From contig OMQE01000146.1 in NCBI GenBank assembly GCA_900313155.1, forward strand, positions 1 to 7,828: a DNA stretch of 7,828 bases. The letters are read 5' to 3'. Positions 1 to 6,905 of this stretch are shown piece after piece; the stretch's first letter is position 1; each line of letters opens with the position of its first letter. This DNA comes from an uncultured Rhodospirillaceae bacterium (GTDB lineage: Bacteria; Pseudomonadota; Alphaproteobacteria; RF32; CAG-239). The position numbers were made by a program, and so were the translations under genes. The notes beneath the pieces are model-generated. The model was not told the origin of the DNA and made no database searches. It saw nothing but the letters and a program-made list of their open reading frames with translations.

Positions 1-834
1 ACCAGCTTTTCAGATTTGCAATTCAAAGATTTGCGCGGTATGAAAGACCCTGTAACCGGTGAATGGAAGCCGATTTCGGTATATCTGTCGGTTAACCAAG
101 TAGATGCCAGAGCTTTAGGTGTGATTAGCTCAACTTTTATTGAGCTGATGAGCTCGTATTTGATTTCTAACCCGCCGAATCACGTTAATCGCACCGATGG
201 TAAAATGGGACCGTTTCCGGCTTTGTTTGTGCTCGACGAGTTTCCGCAAATGCCAAAAATGAAGGCCATTATTGACGGACCGGCAGTCGGTCGTGGTCAG
301 AAGGTTTCATATTTACTGATTGGACAAGATTTAGGGCAAATCTCCGGTAAATATGGTAAAGACGATTTGGAAACGGTGATTTCTACAACGGCCTGCAAGG
401 TTATTTTGTCACAAAACAATGAGGTAACGGCGCAACGCTTTTCCAAAATGATTGGTAATAAAACCATGCGCGTATCATCATTTTCGCGAACAGAGGGAAG
501 TTTAGGTAAAGACTTTAATCCGCTCGCCAAAAACGTGAGTTATCAGTTACAAGCGGTGCCGGTGATTAGTTCAACCCAGCTTTTGAGTTTGCCGATGCTT
601 AAACAAGTAGTTTTGATGCAAAGTTATATTGATCGTCCGATTATTGCCGATTCGCCACGCTGGTACTTGGATAAGAAAATGAAAAAATTGGCCGCACTGC
701 CACCATGCCCGAATGTGCCGGATTGGATTGTGGCTCAACGTGAAGACATCAACGACGATATGCTTGCCAAGCTCGGTATAGAATATGACCCGAATGCCGA
801 AGAAGGCGGGTTTGAAGTTGACGAAGGTGTATAA
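1..834 (+). CDS. virD4: Type IV secretion coupling protein VirD4/TraG family, C-terminal part (5' end outside window)
   Basis: This is the inner-membrane ATPase that recruits substrates to a type IV secretion channel. The reading frame is open from the first base, so the N-terminal membrane anchor and Walker A loop lie upstream, outside the window; 277 residues remain. Visible are the Walker B strand LFVLDEF (Asp-Glu codons at 235-240), followed by the highly conserved block GPAVGRGQKVSYLLIGQDLGQI and the segment with STTACKVILSQNN, typical of the T4SS-DNA_transf family (PF02534). The C-terminal DRPIIADSPRWY and PDWIVAQRED stretches closely resemble rickettsial and other alphaproteobacterial VirD4 proteins. 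The protein ends in an acidic tail and a TAA stop. An internal TTG at 16 is not a credible start. No transfer genes or plasmid functions are visible, so whether it serves effector export or conjugation cannot be decided; the vir-like wording favours a chromosomal vir/rvh-type system. Confidence 0.93.
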   Translation, partial: TSFSDLQFKDLRGMKDPVTGEWKPISVYLSVNQVDARALGVISSTFIELMSSYLISNPPNHVNRTDGKMGPFPALFVLDEFPQMPKMKAIIDGPAVGRGQKVSYLLIGQDLGQISGKYGKDDLETVISTTACKVILSQNNEVTAQRFSKMIGNKTMRVSSFSRTEGSLGKDFNPLAKNVSYQLQAVPVISSTQLLSLPMLKQVVLMQSYIDRPIIADSPRWYLDKKMKKLAALPPCPNVPDWIVAQREDINDDMLAKLGIEYDPNAEEGGFEVDEGV

Positions 835-861
835 AACACAGGTAGATTGAAAGAAGATAAA

Positions 862-1788
862 CTACACTTTTAGCTTTTTCAAAAATTTGCCAATTTGAAT
901 ATTAAGACGGATACCATCTTTCGGTGTCACTTTTATTAAGCCGAAAAAGCGCGGTTTGATTTTGGAAAAATCAATTGGTGCAAAAATAGCCGGATTTGTT
1001 GTCAAAGCCTTGTATGCACCATCAAAATCTTTTTGCGCTACGCGGAAATAGTTAGAAATAAGTCGTTCGGCATCAATCGGAAAATTGCGTTTTTTAACGG
1101 CTTCCACAAACTTTTTCTGGCGTTCTTTGCGTGCCAGATATTCCTCGTACATAATTCGCTTGATGTGCGATTCGCGATATTGTAACAACCGCGCCTGATA
1201 CGAAAGCTCGCAACTTTCCATATCTATCAGCACCTCAACGTATGAAATCACAGCCAATTGTAAATCCTGATTATTTAGCTTTTCGGCAAAATTGAGAAAT
1301 TCTTCATCACTGGACGAAGGCGAAAATTTACCAATATCATTCGGAAACATTTTAGAAAGCAAAAGCCATCCGTTGACCACATCTGCGGAAATCAAACGTC
1401 CCACACTTGGTTTATAGTTTGGGTATAAATCATCAATAACAAAGTTGCACTCAAATTTTTGTTTCAAAATTTCTGCCGATAATTTATTGACTGACGTCTG
1501 AAAGTTAATAAATGCCTGTGCTAATTCCGATTCGTCCGAACCAAGATTAGGTTGGTTAGCGCTAGCAACAGCTTCTTCTTTGCCGGCGGCAAGAGATGCG
1601 GCCAAATCTTCTTCAATCTCATTTGATAATTCCTGATTGATTTCTTTGTCGCTTTCATTAAGCTCAATGAACGGTGAAGTTGAAGAATTTTTCGTACTGT
1701 AATTGCTATCATCATCTTTGCTGTTAATAAAGTTATTCAGCAATTTTTCAAAATCGTCCTCATCATTCAATAAATCTTTTTCGGCCAT
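862..1788 (-). CDS. Unrecognised 308-residue protein, acidic N-terminus and basic C-terminal tail
   Basis: I do not recognise the family. The start is set at the ATG at 1788, which follows a good GAGGT ribosome site four bases upstream; a longer reading from a TTG at 1884 would overlap the rluD start. Residues 1-90 are rich in Asp, Glu, Asn and Ser with almost no aromatic residues, so probably disordered. Residues 90-265 look helical, with a charged stretch around 205-235 (YRESHIKRIMYEEYLARKER) that could form a coiled coil. The last 30 residues are basic, ending KFLKKLKV. There is no signal peptide or membrane segment, so it should be cytoplasmic, or secreted by a non-Sec route. It converges on virD4 with only 27 bases between the stops and is divergent from rluD. 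A secreted substrate of the neighbouring type IV system is possible but unproven. The stop codon is TAG. Confidence 0.8.
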   Translation of the reverse strand: MAEKDLLNDEDDFEKLLNNFINSKDDDSNYSTKNSSTSPFIELNESDKEINQELSNEIEEDLAASLAAGKEEAVASANQPNLGSDESELAQAFINFQTSVNKLSAEILKQKFECNFVIDDLYPNYKPSVGRLISADVVNGWLLLSKMFPNDIGKFSPSSSDEEFLNFAEKLNNQDLQLAVISYVEVLIDMESCELSYQARLLQYRESHIKRIMYEEYLARKERQKKFVEAVKKRNFPIDAERLISNYFRVAQKDFDGAYKALTTNPAIFAPIDFSKIKPRFFGLIKVTPKDGIRLNIQIGKFLKKLKV

Positions 1789-1792
1789 TTTT

Positions 1793-1797
1793 ACCTC
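1793..1797 (-). promoter_or_regulatory. Ribosome binding site fixing the start of the unrecognised protein
   Basis: On the minus strand the sequence reads GAGGT-AAAA-ATG. This is the only good Shine-Dalgarno match near the 5' end of this reading frame, and it selects the ATG at 1788 over the TTG at 1884. Confidence 0.7.
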
Positions 1798-1805
1798 ATC
1801 TGTGC

Positions 1806-1834
1806 TTGCATTTCCAATAACTATTCTATATGAT
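1806..1834 (+). promoter_or_regulatory. Candidate sigma70-type promoter for rluD
   Basis: TTGCAT (1806-1811) and TATGAT (1829-1834) are separated by exactly 17 bases. The -10 box matches the consensus in five of six positions; the -35 matches only in its TTG. Transcription would begin near 1841, about 25 bases before the rluD ATG at 1866. This would put the alternative upstream ATG at 1830 inside the -10 box, supporting the later start. The 77-base region 1789-1865 must also hold the promoter of the divergent gene; a minus-strand TAGAAT is present near 1825-1830 but without a convincing -35. Confidence 0.45.
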
Positions 1835-1865
1835 AACCCATAAAATAGAGTTAATAAAGAGAAAA

Positions 1866-2840
1866 ATGACCACGGAAGATACAATATTTATGCTACCCGA
1901 AGTTCAGCCGAACGAAAATAATATGCGGTTGGATCGTTTTTTGGCACAAAAAATGCCTGAAATGTCGCGCTCTTATTTACAAAAGCTGATTTGTGGCGGT
2001 AATTTGATGCTTGATGAGGTTACCATTACTGACAATGCACGCAAAGTCAAAGCCGGAGATGCTTTTGTGCTGAATGTGCCACCGGCTGAAGAAGCTGAGC
2101 CGAAACCTGAAAATATTGCGCTTGAAATTGTTTATGAAGATGATGACTTATTGGTTGTTAACAAACCATCCGGAATGACTGTTCATCCGGCCGCCGGTGC
2201 GTGGCATGGAACACTGGTCAATGCGCTTTTATTTCATTGTGCGGACAATTTATCGGGCATCGGCGGCGTGAAACGACCGGGGATAGTCCACCGCATAGAC
2301 AAAGAAACAAGCGGGCTTTTGGTGGTGGCTAAAAACGATTTAGCACACCAAAATTTAAGCGAACAATTTGCAGAACATACAATAGAGAGAACATATTTGG
2401 CTGTGGTTTATGGTGTGCCTCAACCATTGGAAGGTATCATTGAGGGAAACATTGGGCGCAGTCCGTTTGACCGTAAAAAAATGGCTATTGTCACAAGTGG
2501 CGGTAAAAACGCCGTGACGCACTACAAAACAAGGCAAATATTCGGTCGAGCGGCGGCGTTGGTGCAGTGCAATTTGGAAACCGGACGAACGCACCAAATC
2601 AGAGTGCACTTATCCAGCCGCGGCTATGCGCTGATTGGGGATAAGGTATATGTAAAAAACAAAAAGTCGGAAATTGCTTTGCCGGCAGAAATCAAAAATT
2701 ATGTCAATTCTTTTGCTCGTCAGGCGCTTCATGCCAAAAGTTTGGGGTTTGTGCATCCGCGCACCGGTAAGCAGATGCAATTTGATTCCGAATTGCCGGC
2801 CGATATGCAAGAGCTGTTGCAAAAGTTGCAAAGTTGCTAA
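1866..2840 (+). CDS. rluD: 23S rRNA pseudouridine synthase, RluD type
   Basis: This enzyme converts specific uridines of 23S rRNA (in E. coli RluD, those of helix 69) to pseudouridine during large-subunit assembly. The 324-residue product has the family's usual size and layout: an N-terminal S4 RNA-binding domain at about residues 20-72 (MRLDRFLAQK..SRSYLQKLI) and a RluA-type catalytic domain (PF00849) from about 95. The catalytic motif HRIDKETSGLL carries the active-site Asp at residue 145, and GRTHQIRVHL lies at 240-249. The IGRSPFDRKKMAIV and GGKNAVTHY stretches are RluD-like instead of RluC-like. The start at 1866 follows AAAGAGA; an in-frame ATG at 1830 would add 12 residues but falls in the likely -10 box. 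The end abuts the convergent kinase gene: the two stop codons share bases. Specificity among RluA-family members is inferred from motif wording. Confidence 0.93.
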   Translation: MTTEDTIFMLPEVQPNENNMRLDRFLAQKMPEMSRSYLQKLICGGNLMLDEVTITDNARKVKAGDAFVLNVPPAEEAEPKPENIALEIVYEDDDLLVVNKPSGMTVHPAAGAWHGTLVNALLFHCADNLSGIGGVKRPGIVHRIDKETSGLLVVAKNDLAHQNLSEQFAEHTIERTYLAVVYGVPQPLEGIIEGNIGRSPFDRKKMAIVTSGGKNAVTHYKTRQIFGRAAALVQCNLETGRTHQIRVHLSSRGYALIGDKVYVKNKKSEIALPAEIKNYVNSFARQALHAKSLGFVHPRTGKQMQFDSELPADMQELLQKLQSC

Positions 2841-4468
2841 CAACGCCATTTCAGCGTGAAAGTAGTGCCCTTGTTTTTGGCGCTTTTAACACTAATGGAA
2901 CCGCCGGCTTTTTCAATCAGACTGCGCACAATAGCTAATCCCAAGCCGGCCCCCTTACTCTGCTCATTACCGGAAAAGAATGGCTCAAAAATCCTCCTTA
3001 AATGAATACGGTCAATCCCTATGCCGGTGTCTGCAACATAAAGAACAATATGTTTACCTTGCAAGCCACCGCTGACAGATAAAGTGCCGCCGTTTGGCAT
3101 TGCCTTAACGGCATTTTGTAACAAATTCAATATTACCATTTTGAAGTCGGCTTCATTTTCTTTAACGGTCAAATTCGGATCAATATTCAGTTGAATATCT
3201 ACGCCATGGCGTTTGGCATCATAATCTATCATCATCACCATATCGCTCACCGCTGAAAGTACATTGATGTCAGCTTCGTCTTGCTCCGAAAATTGTGCCA
3301 AGCGTAGCAAACGTTCGGGAGTTTTAACCGCTTCAATCAGTTGATGTTGCAGCATTAGTAAATATTTCTTCGGTGAACTGGTATCGTCGGCATCTTTGAA
3401 CTCATTATCCAACAAGCCTTCCAAAATCAGGCGGATTGCCCCTAAATTATTTTTCATTTCATGGGCAATAGATGTTGAAAGAAAGCCCAAAGACGAAACT
3501 TTTTGCTGGTGCGAAAAGCGCACATCACTACTTAAATCGTGAAACGCCTCCACAATATAGCCGTTTTTGCCGTTGTCTGCAAAGCGTAAATTAGCGGCGT
3601 TAAGATAAAGCGGTTTTTTATCAACCTCATGAATGGCGCGTAAAAAGCCTTCTTTATTTTGCGTTAAGTAACGTAGCGGACAATTATATTTGCTTTCCGG
3701 ACACTTTTCTTGCTTGTAACCGTATGCCTCAAAACATTTTTTGCCCACGCAATTATTTTTGATATTCATTAAGGTATAAAATGCTTTATTAGCCATTACC
3801 ACTTCGCCGTTGCGTTTAATTACGCGGATTCCTTCCGGAATGGCATCTATCAGCTGTTGTAAAAAGTGTTCACGCTGTTGCATTTCTTTAATATTATTTT
3901 CGGTTGTGGCAAGCATGGTATTAAATGTGTGATTCAAAATATCAAATTCATCTCGCAAAAGGGGAGCTTTAGATTCTTCCAATCTGCTGGAATAGTCACC
4001 TTGCGTCACCTTTTGGCTGATGGTCGTTAATCGTTCAATCGGTCGGACAACCCAATAGTCTAATAAACCGATTAAAAGCAAGATAAACATAATAACCAAA
4101 AGCAGGCTGAAAATAACAATTTTGGCACCGGTTTCAATAGCTTCGCGATTGTCATCATAATTTTGCCGTAGTTCGGCATTCAGACGTTGTGCATTAGAAA
4201 GCTGTTTTAAGGTATCGTCTAAATTTTTTAAGTTAAACTGCGAAGAAAGTTCGGGATAATTTTTACCCATATTCGCCAACTCGTTTTGTAACGCCACGTT
4301 GTCTTGTAATAACTGCACCACATATTTGTTGCGAACATAAAACGATTGCTTAATATCTTGCATTTTGGTAACATAAAAATTGATAAACAAGCCTGAAAAA
4401 ATAACCACAAGCAATAACAATAAAACAATCAAGCTGTATAATATTTTTTTATTAATGCTGACAAACAT
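2837..4468 (-). CDS. Membrane sensor histidine kinase with HAMP and Cys-rich PAS domains
   Basis: A 543-residue inner-membrane sensor kinase. In order: membrane helix 8-31; a periplasmic helical region of about 85 residues, probably coiled coil; membrane helix 116-138; HAMP domain about 139-192 beginning VVRPIERL; PAS domain about 202-315; a dimerisation/phosphoacceptor box IAHEMKNNLGAI with His336; and an ATPase domain with N box (LLQNAV, Asn452), DTGIGI (479-485), FEPFF (494-498) and GAGLGLAI (506-513). The PAS domain contains Cys240, 245, 256 and 263, with the last followed by Pro, the Cys-rich pattern found in some PAS kinases and suggestive of metal, Fe-S or redox sensing. There is no receiver domain and no response regulator in the window, so its partner is unknown. 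It is the last gene of the minus-strand run, 12 bases after the Bax-like gene, with a strong GAGAGGA ribosome site five bases before its ATG. The stop codon is TAG. Confidence 0.93.
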   Translation of the reverse strand: MFVSINKKILYSLIVLLLLLVVIFSGLFINFYVTKMQDIKQSFYVRNKYVVQLLQDNVALQNELANMGKNYPELSSQFNLKNLDDTLKQLSNAQRLNAELRQNYDDNREAIETGAKIVIFSLLLVIMFILLLIGLLDYWVVRPIERLTTISQKVTQGDYSSRLEESKAPLLRDEFDILNHTFNTMLATTENNIKEMQQREHFLQQLIDAIPEGIRVIKRNGEVVMANKAFYTLMNIKNNCVGKKCFEAYGYKQEKCPESKYNCPLRYLTQNKEGFLRAIHEVDKKPLYLNAANLRFADNGKNGYIVEAFHDLSSDVRFSHQQKVSSLGFLSTSIAHEMKNNLGAIRLILEGLLDNEFKDADDTSSPKKYLLMLQHQLIEAVKTPERLLRLAQFSEQDEADINVLSAVSDMVMMIDYDAKRHGVDIQLNIDPNLTVKENEADFKMVILNLLQNAVKAMPNGGTLSVSGGLQGKHIVLYVADTGIGIDRIHLRRIFEPFFSGNEQSKGAGLGLAIVRSLIEKAGGSISVKSAKNKGTTFTLKWRC

Positions 4469-4473
4469 CTTTT

Positions 4474-4480
4474 TCCTCTC
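4474..4480 (-). promoter_or_regulatory. Ribosome binding site of the histidine kinase, abutting the upstream stop
   Basis: GAGAGGA sits five bases before the kinase ATG and directly next to the TAA of the Bax-like gene (4481-4483). This arrangement favours translation reinitiation or coupling from the upstream gene. Confidence 0.7.
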
Positions 4481-5374
4481 TTATTTAACGCTTCGCAGTT
4501 CAGGCATAAAGTCGGTTCGCCCCAGTTTATAATATGAAAACGTATAATCAATAATACCGGCGATATTTTTAAGGTTGCTATCATGAAGCATTTGCGCCAC
4601 CAACTGTGAACTATATGGCGGAACCCCCATTTTGCGAGCCTGTTTGCGCGCCAGACGAACGTAGTCATAATTGATGTGCGAATTAAGCAAATGCGCCCTT
4701 TCGGCAACTGCCTCGGCCAAGTTGGCAAATATTTTGTAGCGATACGATGCATTGGCATCATCAAGCGGTTTCATACCCTCGTTTTTATACCAAATTTCTG
4801 TCCGATATAAATTGTTAGCCTCTAAAGCCAAACGCGAAGTTCCCCAGTCGGAATATATACCGGCGCTGGCGACCATAATGCTGGGCGGCACGGCATCAAC
4901 TTTCGGCAACAGTAGCACGAATAAATGGTCAATTCGCGCGCTGCCTTTTTCTGGTGTATAGGCATCATATTTTTCAACAAATTTTTCAAATTGCATTTTT
5001 TGTTGTTCGGTAAATTTATTATTTTTTTGCCAAAGCTCGTGTAATTTTTCCAGTTTTTTGCGTTCTTCTAAAATATCTTCATTAACCTTTAAGACCAAAG
5101 GCAACATAATCCGAATAAAGGTGCGGTGTTTGTCGTGGCTGTCGGGAACTTGCGCCCAGTCAGACGGCAGGCGTTGTAAAAAAATACGCGGAAATTTGGT
5201 TTTAGACTTGCTGAAGTCGTCATAATCGTATTGCTTGAAAAGTTCTTCAACTTCTGCCGTAGTGGCGCTTTTAACATATATTGCCCCGTCTTTTTTTTGC
5301 AAAATCGGTGTTGCATTTGCCGATAAGCTGAAAGCGAAAAAAAACAAAATGGTGATGGCAAAAAAATGTTTCAT
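4481..5374 (-). CDS. Exported Bax/glucosaminidase-like protein with a degenerate catalytic motif
   Basis: A 297-residue protein with a Sec signal peptide (hydrophobic residues 4-18, likely cleavage after ANA, residue 21), so periplasmic. The body resembles E. coli Bax and the glucosaminidase family (PF01832, GH73-like peptidoglycan hydrolases). Shared features are FIRIMLPLVLKVNEDI at 86-101, VDAVPPSIMVASAGI at 159-173, WGTSRLALEANNLY at 177-190, and the distal NSHINYDYVRLARKQAR segment at 231-247. In active members the block reads A-x-I/L-E-S-G-W-G; here it reads G-I-Y-S-D-W-G, with Tyr174 (codon 4853-4855) where the catalytic Glu should be and Asp176 replacing Gly. The rest of the fold appears intact, so this is probably a binding pseudoenzyme, or the acid has moved. 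The ATG at 5374 lies three bases after the nfu stop, with GGAAG upstream. Family assignment is from motif recognition only. Confidence 0.85.
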   Translation of the reverse strand: MKHFFAITILFFFAFSLSANATPILQKKDGAIYVKSATTAEVEELFKQYDYDDFSKSKTKFPRIFLQRLPSDWAQVPDSHDKHRTFIRIMLPLVLKVNEDILEERKKLEKLHELWQKNNKFTEQQKMQFEKFVEKYDAYTPEKGSARIDHLFVLLLPKVDAVPPSIMVASAGIYSDWGTSRLALEANNLYRTEIWYKNEGMKPLDDANASYRYKIFANLAEAVAERAHLLNSHINYDYVRLARKQARKMGVPPYSSQLVAQMLHDSNLKNIAGIIDYTFSYYKLGRTDFMPELRSVK

Positions 5375-5377
5375 CAG

Positions 5378-5899
5378 CTACACTTCCGGTTGCACTTGTT
5401 CAAGTTGCGGCAAATACTTTTTCAAAGTTCGTGCCACAACGTTGTTCAGCGTATTTTGCGCATAAGGACATCCGGCACAATGACCGGTAAATCGCAAGGT
5501 TAAGATATTATTCTGCAGTTGCAAAAATTCAATATTTCCGTTATCGCGGAAAAGGGTGGGGCGAATAAAAGCATCGGCAATCGCTTCGATAATTTCCATT
5601 TTCAACGGCAATTGTTTGGCTAAAGTAAAAAAAGGTGGTCTATCGCTATAATCATCAAGTTCGGCCAACACCAATGCTTGAATATCAGCCGTTTTGGCCG
5701 CTTGGCTATATGTTACGGCGAGCGCTTCCGGTGTTAAAAGGCAACGTTCAACACCGTCAATAGTCATAATATCCGCTAAAAAAGGCGATTCGCTTTGACT
5801 TTTGGTTGTTGCAAATTCGGCGCCGGCAGGATAAAAACCGTTCGGTAAATAAAAAATCAGAACTCGACACGCTGAAAAATGTTCAAATTTAATTTGCAT
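5378..5899 (-). CDS. nfu: Nfu/NifU-type Fe-S cluster scaffold protein
   Basis: A 173-residue protein that carries or delivers Fe-S clusters to apoproteins in the cytoplasm. Residues 1-95 fit the Nfu N-terminal domain (PF08712): GAEF, SPFLADIMTIDGVERCLLTPEALAVT. Residues 100-170 are the NifU C-terminal domain (PF01106), with IRPTLFRDNGNIEF and the cluster-binding CAGCP, Cys141 and Cys144. The N-terminal domain is divergent: the TPNP segment seen near the start of typical Nfu proteins is missing. The start chosen is the ATG at 5899, preceded by AGGAG six bases upstream; a longer reading from 5938 lies inside the DUF2333 gene. The first 11 bases overlap the end of DUF2333, implying translational coupling. 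The gene ends in TAG, three bases before the Bax-like gene. Its client proteins are unknown; the Cys-rich kinase two genes downstream is one speculative candidate. Confidence 0.92.
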   Translation of the reverse strand: MQIKFEHFSACRVLIFYLPNGFYPAGAEFATTKSQSESPFLADIMTIDGVERCLLTPEALAVTYSQAAKTADIQALVLAELDDYSDRPPFFTLAKQLPLKMEIIEAIADAFIRPTLFRDNGNIEFLQLQNNILTLRFTGHCAGCPYAQNTLNNVVARTLKKYLPQLEQVQPEV

Positions 5900-6905
5900 C
5901 AACGGCTCCTGTTGCCAGTGCGGTGCGGATTCGCCCAATGGCGGCCAATGCCCGCATTAAATAAAAATTTTGAATCATCAAATGGTTAGGTGTTAACAAA
6001 TCTTTCGGTTTGCCATTACGAACCACCACCGGCTGAAATTCGGCAGCTTTTTGCAAAGAAGATACCAAGTAAGTCCAATCGGTGTAGGCATTATGCCGCA
6101 AAATTTCGTTTTTATAATCTGCGCCCAAAGCTCGGCTGATTTGCCCCATTGCAAAGGCATAGCCGCAGTTATGATAAAAAATATCGTCAGATTTGAAATC
6201 TAAAATATCAGTATTGTGTTCTTGTTGATAGTCTTCGCTTTTTTGCACAATTTGGGTCAGTTTGCGGCTCATCTGTGTCATAAATTGCGGCAAGTGTCGT
6301 GCTTGAGGGGTAAAATCGGCCAGTTCATTAAATTTTTTCAGTTCCTGCGCGGCTTTACGATATTGGGTGTTGGATGATGGTGCAATATTGAACGTGTCTT
6401 TTTTAGATAATAACCATACATTTGGCGAATAGTTCAGCAAAGTTCCCGCTTGCTGCAGGGTATCATATTGCGTGGCGGTAATTCCCTCAAGTCGGCGCAA
6501 AACTGAACAGACATCTCGCACCGCGTCAACAATGCCGATTTGAAAATTAGGCATATTATCTAACACATAGGCCGGAAACAGCGCCGGCAAATTCGGCGTC
6601 CACATTTTATGATCTACTTCGCGTTTGAGTAAAAAGTTCATCACGTGGGCAGTTTCCATTTTAGTTGTTGTTTTTTTAGGCAACAAATATTGAGTTTGCA
6701 CATCAATATCTTCGGCAATTTGACTGCCCAAAAAATAGTAAAAAAACAAAAAGACAAGCACGCTGAAAAACACCGCACAGGCCTTTTGGATAATTTTTTT
6801 TAACCAATTCGGCAACACCTGATTGAAACTGTGTTTTCGGATAAAGTCGCAACACACTTGATACATGTTTTGCATTGTTTTAATAAAATTTTGTTGTTTA
6901 GCCAT
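5889..6905 (-). CDS. DUF2333 family membrane-anchored protein
   Basis: A 338-residue protein matching the DUF2333 family (PF10095), whose function is unknown. It has one membrane helix at about residues 42-60, preceded by a basic cytoplasmic stretch (LKKIIQK), so the long C-terminal part should face the periplasm. Family-like segments are MWTPNLPALFPAYVLDNMPNFQIGI (101-125), a later PNVWLL (161-166) and YRKAAQELKKFN (182-193), DDIFYHNCGYAFAMGQISRALG (240-261) and NHLMIQNFYLMRALAAIGRIR (307-327). The start is the ATG at 6905, which overlaps the last eight bases of murJ; a TTG at 6929 would extend it by eight residues but has little support. The ribosome site is weak, consistent with coupling to murJ translation. 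It overlaps nfu by 11 bases. The position directly after murJ suggests an envelope role, by inference only. Confidence 0.88.
   Translation of the reverse strand: MAKQQNFIKTMQNMYQVCCDFIRKHSFNQVLPNWLKKIIQKACAVFFSVLVFLFFYYFLGSQIAEDIDVQTQYLLPKKTTTKMETAHVMNFLLKREVDHKMWTPNLPALFPAYVLDNMPNFQIGIVDAVRDVCSVLRRLEGITATQYDTLQQAGTLLNYSPNVWLLSKKDTFNIAPSSNTQYRKAAQELKKFNELADFTPQARHLPQFMTQMSRKLTQIVQKSEDYQQEHNTDILDFKSDDIFYHNCGYAFAMGQISRALGADYKNEILRHNAYTDWTYLVSSLQKAAEFQPVVVRNGKPKDLLTPNHLMIQNFYLMRALAAIGRIRTALATGAVDAN
5906..5910 (-). promoter_or_regulatory. Ribosome binding site of nfu, inside the DUF2333 coding end
   Basis: AGGAG lies six bases before the ATG at 5899 and within the last codons of the upstream gene. 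It decides the nfu start over the longer in-frame reading from 5938. Confidence 0.75.

Noticed and set aside
1..834. Mobile element or conjugative plasmid signature from the VirD4 gene
   Set aside because: No relaxase, transposase, repeat or attachment site is visible, and the neighbours are core chromosomal genes.
835..861. Possible bidirectional terminator between virD4 and the unrecognised gene
   Set aside because: The 27 bases contain no convincing inverted repeat; A/T runs alone are not enough.
1830..1865. Longer rluD start at the ATG at 1830
   Set aside because: It overlaps a good -10 box, adds 12 non-family residues, and the ATG at 1866 has its own AAAGAGA site.
2816..2837. Three near-tandem GTTGCAAA units at the end of rluD
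   Set aside because: Short, imperfect and within the codons for the natural LLQKLQSC tail; likely chance or codon repetition.
4752..4961. Plus-strand open frame opposite the Bax-like gene
   Set aside because: It is the mirror of a well-supported gene and shows no family motif or ribosome site of note. The same applies to other antisense and out-of-frame readings throughout the window.
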